The notes beneath the pieces were generated by a model. It was not told the DNA's origin and ran no database searches. It worked only from the letters and a program-made list of their open reading frames with translations. Shown here piece after piece: positions 26,910-39,125 of a stretch of DNA of 64,000 bases. Within the stretch, counting starts at the first letter, position 1. Every line of letters begins with the position of its first letter. The position numbers were made by a program, and so were the translations under genes. The DNA is from Trifolium pratense (lineage: Eukaryota > Streptophyta > Magnoliopsida > Fabales > Fabaceae). The stretch is from the NCBI RefSeq assembly GCF_020283565.1, contig NC_060060.1, positions 35,526,001-35,590,000 of the forward strand, given 5' to 3'.

Positions 26910-27070
26910 ATGAATTGGTCATAGTAGTAAAGATCTTGGTATCCTTAACCATGTAGTTAGGGGTTCAATTTCTGACTCATGCGTATGAAAAAACTTCAGT
27001 TGACAGAGCAGAACTCACCTTGTGTGTCCGACAGGTTCTCCAACAAAGATTAATCATCGTTAACGGTGGT
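26910..27070 (+). mobile_element. Degraded tRNA-derived SINE-like repeat
   Basis: Contains TTGGTCATAGTAGTAAAG and a B-box-like GGGGTTCAATTTC, then a region resembling SINE bodies. Ends are unclear. Confidence 0.35.
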
Positions 27071-27149
27071 AAAAATTTTGTATCAATATCATGATAACAA
27101 ACAATAAAAATAGGTAAGGACCTACGATTTAGTCTACATAAGCTCAAAC

Positions 27150-30100
27150 CACTACAAGAAAAATGTCACTTTGCGACACTTAGGTTGCAACAACTTGACT
27201 ATAACCGTCGCAATGTGTTAATTTTAAAAAATTTGCAACGGTTTATGCGACACTTAGCTCAACCGTCGCAATATTTTGGCTTTTTAAAGCTTCCATTAGT
27301 GCCCATTGAAATTTTTGGCTCTCAGTCACTTAATACCAAAAAATAAAAACATACACAAAAAAAGTGAAAAAACACATTTCATTGAGAAATCCCTAAATCC
27401 CAAAACACTGTCTTCATCGTTCCCGCCGCCACCACACTCACACTCCGGCGCAACTTTCTTCATCGTTCCCTTCAAGAGAAGTGAATGAGTTCATCGTTCT
27501 CTCCAATCGTTCTCTTAAGGTATCAAAACTCACTCTCTCCAATCTCTTTACTGTTCCCGTCGAGAGAAGTAAGATCTGTCGTTCTTCCAAAACTCGACTG
27601 CTCTGTCTATCTAACATCCACCTCCATAACCAAGAATCAAGTCTCAAATTTTAGTTTCATTCCTCTTTTCTCTATTTGGCAAAGAATCTCCACAAACCTA
27701 AACCCCAATTCCGAAATTTTCCCAATTCCTCCATTATTAGTTCATGCATGTACGAATTAAGGCTTCAAACTCTCATTTCATACCAAAAGGAAAGTCAAGG
27801 TATGAATAAAATTTGATTCTTGTTTTCCTCTTGTTCTTTCACCATTGAACCCCCAAATTCTCTTTGTATTTGATGCCTTATTTTTCCCAAATTCAGAATC
27901 CTTTTTCACGGCTTGTATTCATGAGTTTTACTATGGGTTGGAGCATTTCAAGTATTGGAGGTAATCTAGGTAAAATTCGTATGGACCTATGACTAGTATT
28001 TCTGTCATAACTTTCACTCTGTAATCCAGATTTGAACGATTGCTGAATTTTCAGAATCTAGACGAAATTTCCTTCAGTTTAGTCACTCATTTCACAGCAT
28101 TTGGTTTAGTAACGAGCTCTGAAAACTCGTTTGAAGTTGGGTTTCTGATGCTGTGAAAATTGCAGGATTTTCCCGACGGGTTTTACTCGCTCAAGCCGCA
28201 CAAACGGGTAACTGAAGCTTGAAGTTTCGTTTTCCTTTTAAGTTCCAGAAGTTCCCTTGACACATGAGGTTGGAAGTTTGGATTGAAAAGAATTATAAGA
28301 CGAGATTCAATTGGAGCACTAGAATAGATTGGAGAACAAGCTTTTGATGTAGACTATGTTGTGGTTGTAATAATCAAGTGTTGAGAGAGCTACAATTACA
28401 GAGGTGAGTTCCATAGATAGAAATCCTTACCAATATTAGTCTCCCCACTATTCTCATGGAGAATTGGGTTTACGGGTAGTTAGAATTAGAATCTATTTCA
28501 TGAGAAATTGCACTTTGATGAGATTGCCCCTTTAGATTAGTTCTCTCAAATTGTATAGATTTAATGCATGTTGTTTATGAATCTTGGTGACTTCCCTTGT
28601 CCTTGTTGTGCTACTAACTGTTGGCCTAAATTGTCACTAAAATGCATCTAGAGTAAGGCTAGGACTGTGTGAGGATAATGGTACAAACTGAATTTTTTTG
28701 CAGGAAACGGGTCACCTGGGCATTCTGCCCTCTGCGTCTGGGGCATGGACCACTGCGCTGGAAGCGCAAATAACAGTGTTTCCCAGACTGTTCCTGCGCC
28801 TGGAGTTACATCCAGCAGCCCCGTTTGCATTGTTTTGCATTTCCGGACGCTTTTGGGACACCGTAATGTCCCTAATGGAATAAGATCATATAGGAATGAA
28901 AAATATAGTAGTTAGCTTAATAAATTGCATAGGTTGGGTAGGGAAAACAAACTGAATACTATGGACTAGATGTATTATAAGTTAATTCAGGACAGGTAAG
29001 AATATTGACAGTTGATCTTGAAATGTAGTGGACTTTGGGCCACAAGTGTTAGATTTCTAATGCTAAATGTCTATGATGAATAATATGTTAAGTTGTGGTC
29101 TATAAGGCACCAAAAAGGCTTCCTTATGTAGGAGTTGGAGCTGGATTGAAATTCTATATAGAATTTCACACAACGATAAGATGAGGTATGACCATACGCT
29201 TTAGCCCTGATATGATAGGGAATTTAGCCGGGTATGTAAGGGAATGGTTCGAGACTACTCACCTCGAATTATTCCGTAAAATCAACTCAGACAAATAATT
29301 GTGTCACACTTTATTTGCATTATACCGAAAATAATCGTGAAATGAATATGTATATGTTTATGTAATTGATCAACTGTCAGGACAAAGGATATTAGTACCA
29401 CCCTAAGATAGGTGGGATTCACTGAGGCTTTATGTCTCATCCCACTCCTTTTTATTTTTTTCAGATAAGCAGATTAAACGAGTCAGGGGTAAGAAGAAAC
29501 TACGGATTGAAGATGGAAGATTTTATTACATTAGTTTCTTCCTTGCTTTGTTACAAGGAGGTCATTGAACTTATATAGTTTTACTGTGCTTATGTTATTG
29601 AAAATCATAATCCGTTTCCATGTTGATATTTGAAGGTAGGGAATCCTCTTATGGAGTTAAATATGTTCTCAATTCAAGAGCAGAGTTCTTATGGTTCCAT
29701 GGACTGATTTCAAATTCTGCTTTCAAATGTTAAGGTGTGTACATTACTTTGTAATCGTTTAACATAACTTTCATGTTTATTAAACTTTATTGTGAGAATC
29801 CTTTATTTACAAATGGTGAGATAGTACTAATTTCCCAGTCTATCATAATTGTTAAATGACAAAAGTCAAATAGTTTTATTAATTGCAGAGTATATGGCTG
29901 TCCCATTTTATATCAAGCATACTTTTGTTAATTTTGTTCTACCATCAAAGAAGAATTTTGCAGGGTATATGTAGTGGTTTACTTTCTTCATTCCCAACAT
30001 GAATTCTATTATAGGGTAAATATTAACTTTGAGTTGTTTTGGACCTTAATTTTAATGTGAAGGATGAGAAGCCAACCAACTGGTAGTTTGCAGAATCTGT

Positions 30101-31338
30101 TCAGATGAAGGGGAAACCAATCACACATAACACAAATTGCTATGGTTAGATAAAATTTGTAAATTTCCATCTCCTTTTAACACTTACGTTAAATAATGCT
30201 CTATTACTTCCATCTCCTTTTAATATTTCTCTAATAGTAGTGATAATAGTATATCCTCTTATGGTATGATTTTAGCTCTTTGTATATTATGATTGACCTT
30301 TTCATCTCTTTCTTATTAATTTCACTTAATTGTTTCTTTACTACACTATTGTGATTTATTTTCTGTTATAGTATGTTATTGCTGCTGCTGCATAAGTTTA
30401 TGGTTTGTGTGCTTCTCACTATGTTTTTGGTTGTTTCGCAGTTCTGTTTCTAAAGTCTGAATGCGAACCCTCTGCGAGACCACCGTGAGACCATGCAAAA
30501 GTTGTTTGCTACCACACCATCACTATTTTCAATCAATGGCTCCAGTTGTAGTGGGAGATGTGATTCCAGACGGAGCTTAATTTTGTTGCCCTTATTTGTT
30601 GTCATTTGTGTGTGTGTGCTATAGGTCCGGGGTTTTTAATGATTGAGTCCATTCGTTTTTTTAAGTATCCTAATATATATTTATGTTTTTCCAGGTAACC
30701 GAATAAGAAAAGTCAAGAGATGGTAGCACTAATCAAGGATTATGAAGCAACATCATGTACCAGGGAATGTTTAGATATTTTAAGAACTTATTTTGCCATA
30801 ATGTTTTGTATGTTTAACCACTATACTAATGTTTATGTTTTAGTTTTTCAATGTTTGAACTACATTGATTTTTTTTCCGTTTGGAACTTCAAGATTATGG
30901 ATGTTGTCGCTACTTAATGAATTATGGATGTTAAGTCACTAAATGAATTATATAAATGAGATTAAGTTATTTATATTTATATATTTGTGCATTTTAATTT
31001 CTTTACTCTTGTATGGATATGTATCTATTATTTAATAAGCCATTAAAATGTTTTAAATTATTATATATTTTTTTTATAAAAAAAATAGTTTGCGACGGTT
31101 TTGAAACCGTTGCAAGTTCTGGTATTAAATTCAGCTATTAAATCCAGTCTTACGTGGGAATAAACATTGCGACAGTTTGAAACTATTGTAACGACGGTTT
31201 TCAAAACTGTTGCAAAGTTCTCTTGCGACACACAAATCAGCAACGGTTTGCTAACTGTCACAGATGTACAATTGCGACAGTTTCAACCGTTGCAAACTGC
31301 AATTTTGACTGTCGCAAAGCACCTTTTTTCTTGTAGTG
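27150..31338 (+). mobile_element. Non-autonomous CACTA (En/Spm) transposon, 4.2 kb
   Basis: Begins CACTACAAGAAAAA and ends TTTTTTCTTGTAGTG, the classic CACTA termini, with the 3-bp target duplication AAC on both sides (27147-27149, 31339-31341). Both subterminal zones (27160-27290, 31085-31325) carry many short direct and inverted copies of GCGAC/AACGGTTT/ACCGTCGCAA, as expected for transposase binding. No transposase coding was found in the interior. It instead holds a UTR-like CT-rich stretch with splice-donor-like sites near 27520 and 27800, and an unusually GC-rich 165 bp at 28698-28862. Confidence 0.92.
28698..28862. other. GC-rich insert inside the CACTA element
   Basis: This stretch is clearly more GC-rich than the AT-rich element around it and is open on both strands for about 60 codons. 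It could be a captured gene fragment. I do not recognise either translation. Confidence 0.4.
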
Positions 31339-31341
31339 AAC

Positions 31342-33536
31342 TATTTCTTTAAATAAAATAAAATAGTAGACCAATTTTTTTTATAAGTCTATTCAAACAA
31401 AAAGGACAGGTTGCATGTAGTTAAAAAGAAAATAGGCTTAGTAGGCCTATTTAAGTAAATATGTTATTATTATATATTAAAATTTATACTTTGATTAAAT
31501 TATAAATCTATTAATTTTTTTAGTAGTTTAAGTTTATTAATCTACATTAATTTTTCGCATATATAAATATATTATTATAAATTAGAATTGAAATATGATG
31601 TCGTATAAGTCAAATTCTCTAAAATATCATGTTAAATATTAAAAGAAAGTATAGTCTAATTGATTTGTTAGTTCATTAGTATATATAAAAATAAATATAA
31701 TTATTTATTTAAATATATTCATATGAAATAGACTTTTAAACAAAATAACATATCACATCAAACTTTTAAAAGGTCAAACTCAAAACTGAAGAATAAATCT
31801 ATAACAAATCACGTCTCAAACTCAGGTCTTCAATTTTTTAACAAACAAAGTTTAGGCTTCACAAAGCCAAGTCTAGCTCGGTGTGGCCTAATTTCAATCC
31901 TACTTGTTGTAATGTATTGGTGCAAATGAGGTAAAGCCTCTTAAGCAATACTAGGAGGTGGATCTCCGATTATTGTGTACGAAGAAAATTTGATTAAAAG
32001 AAAAAATGAAAACTTCATCTCTAACTTGTGTATATTATAATATTTCCAGCGTCATTTCAACTATGTTCACAGCGATTACTATATGTATGTTAAAACAGTT
32101 CAAAGTATAATACAAATTTAATTCTTAAAGGAGCATGGTATAATTCAAGCACGAGTGTAATTTCCTAAAAAAAAAAGTACTGTATTTCATAATGAAGAGA
32201 TTCAGTCGCGGGCCAAACTGCCAAAGGCTGAAGCCCAGTACAAATTACCCATATGACAAACTCTGCCATTGTGGAGTTGCTTTCCTATCTCATGCATGAT
32301 GAGGTGAGTGCTGTGAGGGTACGAATATGTATGTATAAACTTTTTTATTTAAAGATTTATTTCTTCGCCTCTTCTCATTCGTCCTCAAAAATTTCAAAAA
32401 TATCCTCTTAGCTACTTAAATAGAGAACTTGAGAGGGCTCAAAACCTGGAAAAAAAATTGTTCGCATTCTAAAATGCGAAGCTTATAAAATAGGAGAAGA
32501 GATACGAAAATATTGGATTTTATAAGGTTTGCATTCTAGAATGCAAACTGATTTTTCCCCCAATTTTCGCTATTTACATACGCTTCCTACGTTGTGAGGG
32601 GTAGGATTGGAAGGTCGGGGGGGGCATGTAAGACTTGGGGGCGCGAGAAGAAAGACTCTTATTTATTGTCAGTGATTTATACTCACTAGTTTTTTGGGCC
32701 TTAGATTGTGGAGTGGCAGAACACAGTAGTGGGCCATGGGCCCAAATCTTAGAATTGTCACAGCATCCAAGCATCCTATGTTGTGCTTTTATTCCCAACC
32801 TTCCCCAATTCTTTATTTTCTAGCTACACAATCCCATCAAATCAAATTCACTTTGTATTGGTTAAACTAAATTACAAAAGACTTTTCTTTGCATTTTTTA
32901 GTGTTTGCATGAAATAAATTGTGAGAATTTTTTTTGCCGTTCTACCTATTTCTCGCACTCTCGCGCGCCTTACATGTTTCCATTGTTATCCTTCCGCTAT
33001 TTAAGTAGTGGACATTATAAAAAAAATCTGGTAGGGTGTCTTTGGGGTGTATCTGTTACCTAAGTAGCGGACATGAATATTTTAGTAAATTCATAGGGCG
33101 CGCGAGAAAATTGATAGGATGACGAAAGAAATTGTAACTGGGTCAGCCTGCAAGTCTGGTTAAAATTTGACCATTGGGCCCTAACGGCTCATAAAATGGC
33201 CCACTATGAGAAAATAATCCCACGTCTTAGGAAATCATATGTGTTTTTTAGCCAAAAGACATGTGAAAATTTATAAGTGGAATGATTTATGAAAAAGCAG
33301 GAAAGTCGCAATAAATTGAGTGTACTTGACCCACTACTATGTGGAGTTTATGAACAAAACAAACAGCCATCTGCCACAATTTGTGTTTAGCGATATTAGT
33401 CATTGACACGTAGTGGGTATTTTGAGTTAAGATTTAAGTTCTGATAAGAGTGAAAAATACCGACCCTGTAAAAAAATAAAAATGAAGTCATTGATGCTAA
33501 ATCTAACACTTTAGATTTACAAATAAAATAGAGTCT
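31342..33536. other. Intergenic with repeated palindromes
   Basis: No gene. Two 20-bp (near-)palindromes lie at 32461-32480 and 32528-32547 and a relative at 48362-48383. A 74-codon frame at 32574-32798 (-) has no domain. Confidence 0.45.
32461..32547. repeat. Pair of palindromes of the TTYGCATTYTA type
   Basis: TTCGCATTCTAAAATGCGAA at 32461-32480 is an imperfect palindrome. TTTGCATTCTAGAATGCAAA at 32528-32547 is perfect. A third copy (48362-48383) is 15 kb away. Confidence 0.8.
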
Positions 33537-33709
33537 TGCTAAACAGTGCTCCAGGGTACTCTTTAAGCATTCTATTTAAAGAAATAATTTACTCAAAAAG
33601 TAGAACATTTCAATTTTCGAGGCGTTGACTTCACACATTTCCATAAAATTTTAATAAAAACTTACTATTTAAAATGCTTAAAGAGTGCCCCCGGGGGCAC
33701 TGTTTAGCA
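33537..33709. mobile_element. MITE family M1, copy 1
   Basis: 173 bp. Ends TGCTAAACAGTGC...GCACTGTTTAGCA; the inner part of the inverted repeat continues to TTTAAGCAT/ATGCTTAAA. The right end contains the 16-bp perfect palindrome GTGCCCCCGGGGGCAC. A second copy of the same size lies 820 bp away. Confidence 0.85.
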
Positions 33710-34355
33710 TTTTCCAATAAAATATCATAATTCGTCTGTTAGGATTCAAGATTCAAGTGCTAATGAGGGTGAAATACTATCAACTAATTACTAACTTAGA
33801 CCATGTAAAAATAAAATAAAGTTATTGATGCTAAATCTAAAACTTTTGATTTACAAAAGAAAATAGCATAATGTTATAATATATGATATGATTGGAAAAT
33901 TTTACTATTTGGGTGAGATTAAAATTTAGGAATATCGAGAGATATATATTCAATTTTGCATCTAAGGCGTCAATGGTCTTCTCCACCTACATTGGTGGTT
34001 ATGAATAACTATTCACATTGAAATTGCATTAGGACCATTTATTTTATGGACATCGAGGAACATAAACTCAATTTAGGTACACCAAGGGACATAAACTCAA
34101 TTTAAGGACATTGAGTAACATACTAACATTTTAGAGACATCGAGGACATGAACTTGGATTAACTTAATTTGAGTTCAGCAAGTACTTATACCCTAATTAT
34201 CCTTACCACTTAACCTTAATTTCCCTACTAATCCACTTTTAATGACATCCCTATTCTCTCACCTAATTTTTGGCGCATTAATGCTTATTCTCTCCAATTA
34301 ATTGAGTTTTATAGATACTGTACAACCATTCTCAGTTAGTTTGATTTATGGGTCA

Positions 34356-34529
34356 TGCTAAACAGTGCCCCCAGGGCACTAGTTAAGCATACTAAAAAAA
34401 GAAACAAATGAAAAAGTTAATGATGAGAGAGAATAACTTTTTACATATTAAAACATTGAATGCACAATTTACGAGATGAAATTTCCATATTTATATCCTT
34501 AACTAGTGCCCCGGGGGCACTGTTTAGCA
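34356..34529. mobile_element. MITE family M1, copy 2
   Basis: 174 bp with the same ends (TGCTAAACAGTGCCCC...GCACTGTTTAGCA) and an inner TTAAGCAT/CTTAAC pair. The middle differs from copy 1. Confidence 0.85.
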
Positions 34530-34599
34530 TTTTCCTTGATTTATTACCGTAAAAAAAAAGGGGTTAGTTTGATTTATTGATTCAACTAAGAGAGATGTC

Positions 34600-34712
34600 G
34601 AAATTGCTAGTATCGGACATCATGATCGGGGTTCGATCTCTGGTCCTCTCCACTTTGTGTGTGTGAGTTTCCAATGACTTGTCATTTCGTCTATCTACAA
34701 AAAAAAAGAATA
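34600..34712 (+). mobile_element. tRNA-derived SINE remnant (family Z)
   Basis: B-box-like GGGGTTCGATCTC, then TTGTGTGTGTGAGTTTCC and an A-rich end (about 34699-34712). It resembles 25340-25480. Confidence 0.5.
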
Positions 34713-35721
34713 GGCAAAAAAAAAAGAAAATTAAAGAGCGAATATCTATTTTGGTTCCTCACAAATTTCTGATGGATCCATTTAGTGCCTGAAAAAAATT
34801 AAAATCCAAATGAATCCTTGACATTTTCATACTAGGGACAAACTATTTCTGATTAGTTGTAAAAGATATTATTTTCGGATGGTGAGTTATTATTTTGTTT
34901 TGATTTGTGTGTTCTAAATGTAATTTTAGGAAGAGTGGGTAAAAAGGAATTAACTTGAACCCTAAAAGCTCTAGTGCCCTCTTTATATTAGTAGTCAGAA
35001 TTTCACTTGTTAAAGTGAATAAGAGAGAAATCTGACATTAAACTTTAACTCCTACATATTGAAATGTCCTATCAAATCGAATTTTAAAAAATCCGTACCA
35101 CTTAAAATATGCTCATTGGAATGGTATAGACATAATTTTATGATAATGTAAGAAAGTCAATTTGGTGCATTGGACCTTATTTTTTGACTCTACAATTTAG
35201 ATCGGATGACAACTTTAGGCCCGAACCGCCCATATTCGCCCAGTGTCCACTGCTAATTTTAAGGTCCACCCCTAATCTTAAGGCCCAAAAGTCTTACCAA
35301 ATTATTTGATTAATATATACAAAACATGAAGAAAACGTGCCTGAATTTAGTTTTACTATGTTTGAGGCTTTGAGCTTTCGTTTATCGTCTTCCATGTTGT
35401 GGTATGTATGTATAGGACTGATTCTACTTAATATTGCGCTCATCATTAATGACCACTTTAGGAAATTGGAAACCAACACTGTACAAAAATGGAACCGAAA
35501 ATTTGGAAAATACTTCATCAACGACAAAGATATGGTTTTTACATTAAATATTCCCACAAATTCTTTTTTCTTTCAAATGTACTGTTTGTGTTTGGATAAG
35601 AAGATTGACAGTAGCACGTGACGTGACACGTGTATAGTATATTATACTGTTTGGTAGAGAAAATGATCACAAGACTTTGGTTTGAGGCAAAGTTTACTTT
35701 TCTCGTTGTATATTTTGGAAA

Positions 35722-35912
35722 CAGATTTCCTGCTGTTTGGTTTCCCACAATTTTCACGCTGTTTTAAATTACAGCCGTCTGATCTAAACTGTGTGATCAA
35801 GATTGATTTAAGTGATTTTATAACTGCGTTGATCTGGATCGTCCGATCAACAATCAACGGCCAGAATCAAAACTGCGTGAAAACTGTGTGAAAAATTACT
35901 GCAGCAAATCTG
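35722..35912. mobile_element. MITE with about 44-bp inverted ends, absent from duplicate B
   Basis: The left end CAGATTTCCTGCTG... pairs with the right end ...CAGCAAATCTG; the pairing includes CACAATTTTCACGCTGTTTT against AAAACTGCGTGAAAACTGTG. The corresponding place in the paralogous flank (about 51055-51065) lacks it. Confidence 0.75.
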
Positions 35913-36249
35913 CATCCGTATATTTTCTGTTCATTTGACTAGTATTAATTTGTCTTGTACGTAGCAGACTTTGGTATTAAAATTAAATTAAAACTATTGA
36001 AATTTTTTACGGGAGAAAATAAAATATGTTAAATATAGGGAAAAATATTGAGATTGCATATTCTTCTAACAATTATTTTATTTATAATATTGTGAATTCT
36101 GAACTCTTGTCCAATCTAACAATAAAGAGTGGAGTAAAAATTTAATGACAACGCAATGCAAAGAAAAAATAATTATAACAACTTAGGTATAAGCATCAAT
36201 CTGAGTTGATTGTAATGTAAGTTTTATATTGCTAATGAAGAAGAAAAAA

Positions 36250-36350
36250 AAAAGGTTAAGGAAGTTATGTTAAAGAAGTCTCACATTGCTGAGAGAAGTG
36301 AATGGTCGGGGGTGTTCAATTATATATATACCTCAAGTTTTTTGTTTCAA
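36250..36350 (+). mobile_element. Possible solo TRIM LTR fragment
   Basis: TGTTAAAGAAGTCTCACATT...GAGAGAAG resembles the start of the TRIM LTR at 48.5 kb (TGTTAAGAAGTCCCACATCG on its coding strand). No partner LTR is present. Confidence 0.4.
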
Positions 36351-38493
36351 TACACCAAAGAATAGCACCTGAAAATATTTAAGTTTATATTTGTGTTTTT
36401 TCTTTCACTTATGCTCTTGTTTAGAGTATTGTGAGATGTAGTTCAAATATTTACTTTAGATATATAGTCTGAGTGTATTCCGGGTCATGAGATGGTTGAA
36501 GGTAGTCAATATGTTGTAACAATTTTCAAATAGTGTTTATTATCTGATTACATATGGGAGAAAAAGCAGCTTTGTGATTCATTATATCGTATCAATATTT
36601 AAAAGAGATCAAATGAGTTATAAGAAATTTGCTCCACGAGTTCACCAAAAGTTATCATAATCTCTACCCATGTTCCAATCTATTCAGTTGAATAAAAATA
36701 TTCAACAAAAGGTGTACCAAGAAAATGCTCACAATCGCTCTCCAAGAACAATATTTTTCTCTACTTTTCTCTCCTCACTAAAGAATAAAGATGAACAATA
36801 AATCTCACTCCCAATTTGTTTCCCAACCTTAAATCCACCCAAAGAGCTCTCAATCATTAGCTCTTGAACACCCGATGATTCCCTCCCGTTATCTCTGTAA
36901 GTGTTTCCCAAACACTAGAACCTTAAATTGTTTGAAGATCTATTAATTATGAAAAAAGGTGCATTATTTTGAACCACCATTTTTTTAAAACGTAAAGGGA
37001 CAATAAAAATATAAAAGATAATATATATGAGTATTGACACGAAAACCAGAAGTTGTTTTATACCATTCTTTGAGTAACAGAAAGTTGTTTTTAAATTAAC
37101 ATTGGCTTCAATTTTATTACATTAATTCTTTTCATACATACTATCATGAATTTGAGGCGTATAAAGGTGTTTCATTGCGTAGATTGCGTTATGAAACAAT
37201 ATTTTTTTTTTACTATATCCAGAAATTTTAATTAATTTCATCATGAGCATATATAATACTACTACCTTAGGGTCCAACCGTCCAATATGATTTATATTTG
37301 AATTGCGCAGTGATTAGAGAAGTGATGATCATGTGTTTAACGTTGAGGGGGTCAATTATAATTATAGCTTAAACAACAAAAAAGCGTTAAAACTAATTAA
37401 AAAGATGTATGAAACTATGTATGAGTGTTGTACTACATCTGTATTTAGCTGTTGTCGTTATCTTCACTTTTCTTCCTTTCTGCAACATTGCTTTCTTTTT
37501 GCTCCTACACAAACATAAAATATGATCAATGACAAAGAAAAGCTGGTTTCTCCTTTCTCTTTCTTTTTTCATGGAAAAACACACGTGATTCACATGATTC
37601 TCGTAATAAATCTTCAAAAGATCATTAATTTTTGTCTTTTAGATATTGCTAACTAGATAGGAGTATTTTATGTTTGTATTGGTCAAAAAATATTTTTAAA
37701 GTGAATTGAATTAATTATCTATCTAACTGATCATTAACTATATTTTTGCACGTGGTTAATTAGATGTCGTCAATGTATGATAAAGTGGATGTCATAAAAC
37801 CTTTTTTTCATTTTCAATACAGATTTAACAATAATCGCATACGAAAAATGATAATAAGTATTACACAACATGATCTAGCTGAAGGAGTTATACTCTTATT
37901 AGTAACAAATCAAAACTCAAATTATAACTGAAATTTACATTTAGTATCGGATATGCATGCTTCAAATAAGATTACAATGAATCTATGAGGAAGAAAAAAA
38001 AAACTAATCACCAATAATGTGGAAAGGAGGTAATTCAAGGCAAAAATCCACGGTTCAATATTGTATCAATTAATTAATTAATTAATTAATATACTATGAT
38101 TGATTATATGTGCATTCACATTTACAATCACCTGGGTGAGAGGTACTTGGTAGTATTAGGCAGTCGTAATTAAAGGCCCTACTAGGATAATTTCACACCT
38201 TGGCAACCAAGATTCATCGTACATACCTAAGATATACCTACGGTCCTACATATTGCATATCATATGATATAGTATATGGTCAACAAATTAATCCCACATA
38301 AACACCCTTTTCGGCTGCCATGCCATGCACACGAATGAACATGACTTGATGAGACCAAATCGTGATTATAAGCGAGTAATAATTAACTAATCATATACTA
38401 GTATTAAATTACTACTAGTTCATTAATTAAATAATCTAATCGCTAAATGTCAAAATTTTCCATCATATCTATTTCTCTCACATCTTGCACCCC

Positions 38494-38500
38494 TATAAAT
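38494..38500 (+). promoter_or_regulatory. TATA box of MGNCC gene A
   Basis: CCCTATAAATACAC, conserved with the paralogue (52875-52881), about 185 bases before the start codon. Confidence 0.75.
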
Positions 38501-38681
38501 ACACACACACATCAAGATCAAATAATTAAACCTTCTACTTCAAAAATCTCATCTCATTAACAAACTTACTTTGATCAATTATATTCTTTCTAAGAGTTTA
38601 GTTTAATAATCGAATCTAATTAAGATCAATTAGTCAAATTAGAATTTACATAGAAATTAAGTGATCTATTTATATAAGAAG

Positions 38682-39125
38682 ATGGGAAACTGTTGCAAGG
38701 CAGAATATTCGTCGATGGAGTGGGATGGAGAGGATTGGGAATCATTGAGATCATCATCTAATCAATCAGAGAAGCCGGCAAAGGCATTTTCATCATCATC
38801 AAGAAACAAGGTGTTTGACGAAGAATCTGCTAATCTTGATCATCACAAAAAGAATGATCTATTAGGAAAGCTTAGAGGTTCTTGTGATGCAAATGGGAAA
38901 GTGACGTTGAAAATTTCAAAGTGCGAGTTGGCTGAATTATTGGGAGCAATACAAAATAGTAATAATCAACAGCCGCCACAGAATCAGATGAAGAAGAAGA
39001 AGGAATTGGCTTGTGCCGAACAAGTTCTCTTTCGACTAATGAAAGCCAGAGAACATGAGATAGCAAAAAAACATCACTGCAGTGGTCACTGGAAACCGAT
39101 GCTAGACACTATTGCTGAATGTTAA
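38682..39125 (+). CDS. Small N-myristoylated MGNCC family protein, copy A
   Basis: Single exon, 147 residues. The start is set at MGNCC, not at the in-frame ATG seven codons upstream, because the paralogue begins there and the MGxCC end fits N-myristoylation and palmitoylation. Conserved blocks shared with copy B: MEW.GEDWESLRSSS near the N-terminus; DANGKVTLKISK.ELAELLGAI in the middle; and a C-terminal LFRLMK...HWKP.LDTI.EC. A Ser-rich linker and a Gln/Asn/Lys-rich linker separate them. I recognise the architecture as a plant-specific family of small membrane-anchored proteins, related in style to DUF4228 proteins, but I cannot give a function. A paralogue lies 14 kb downstream on the same strand. 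Confidence 0.85.
   Translation: MGNCCKAEYSSMEWDGEDWESLRSSSNQSEKPAKAFSSSSRNKVFDEESANLDHHKKNDLLGKLRGSCDANGKVTLKISKCELAELLGAIQNSNNQQPPQNQMKKKKELACAEQVLFRLMKAREHEIAKKHHCSGHWKPMLDTIAEC

Larger units (their letters stand above)
35340..38681 (+). repeat. Duplicated flank A, upstream of the first MGNCC gene
   Basis: Scattered blocks match 50750-52968 in the same order. Examples: TTTGGAAAATACTTC/ATTTAGAAAATACTTA; CTTTCAAATGTACTG/GCTTCAAATGTACG; the shared CAGACTTTGGTTTGA; AATTTGTCTTGTA; GTACTTGGTAGTATTAGGC; and the proximal promoter. It indicates a segmental duplication that includes the gene and about 3 kb of flank. Long open frames here (for example 35337-35621) are not conserved as protein. Confidence 0.75.

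Noticed and set aside
35337..35621. 94-codon plus-strand frame with a hydrophobic segment
   Set aside because: Lies in the duplicated flank, but the frame is not conserved in duplicate B.
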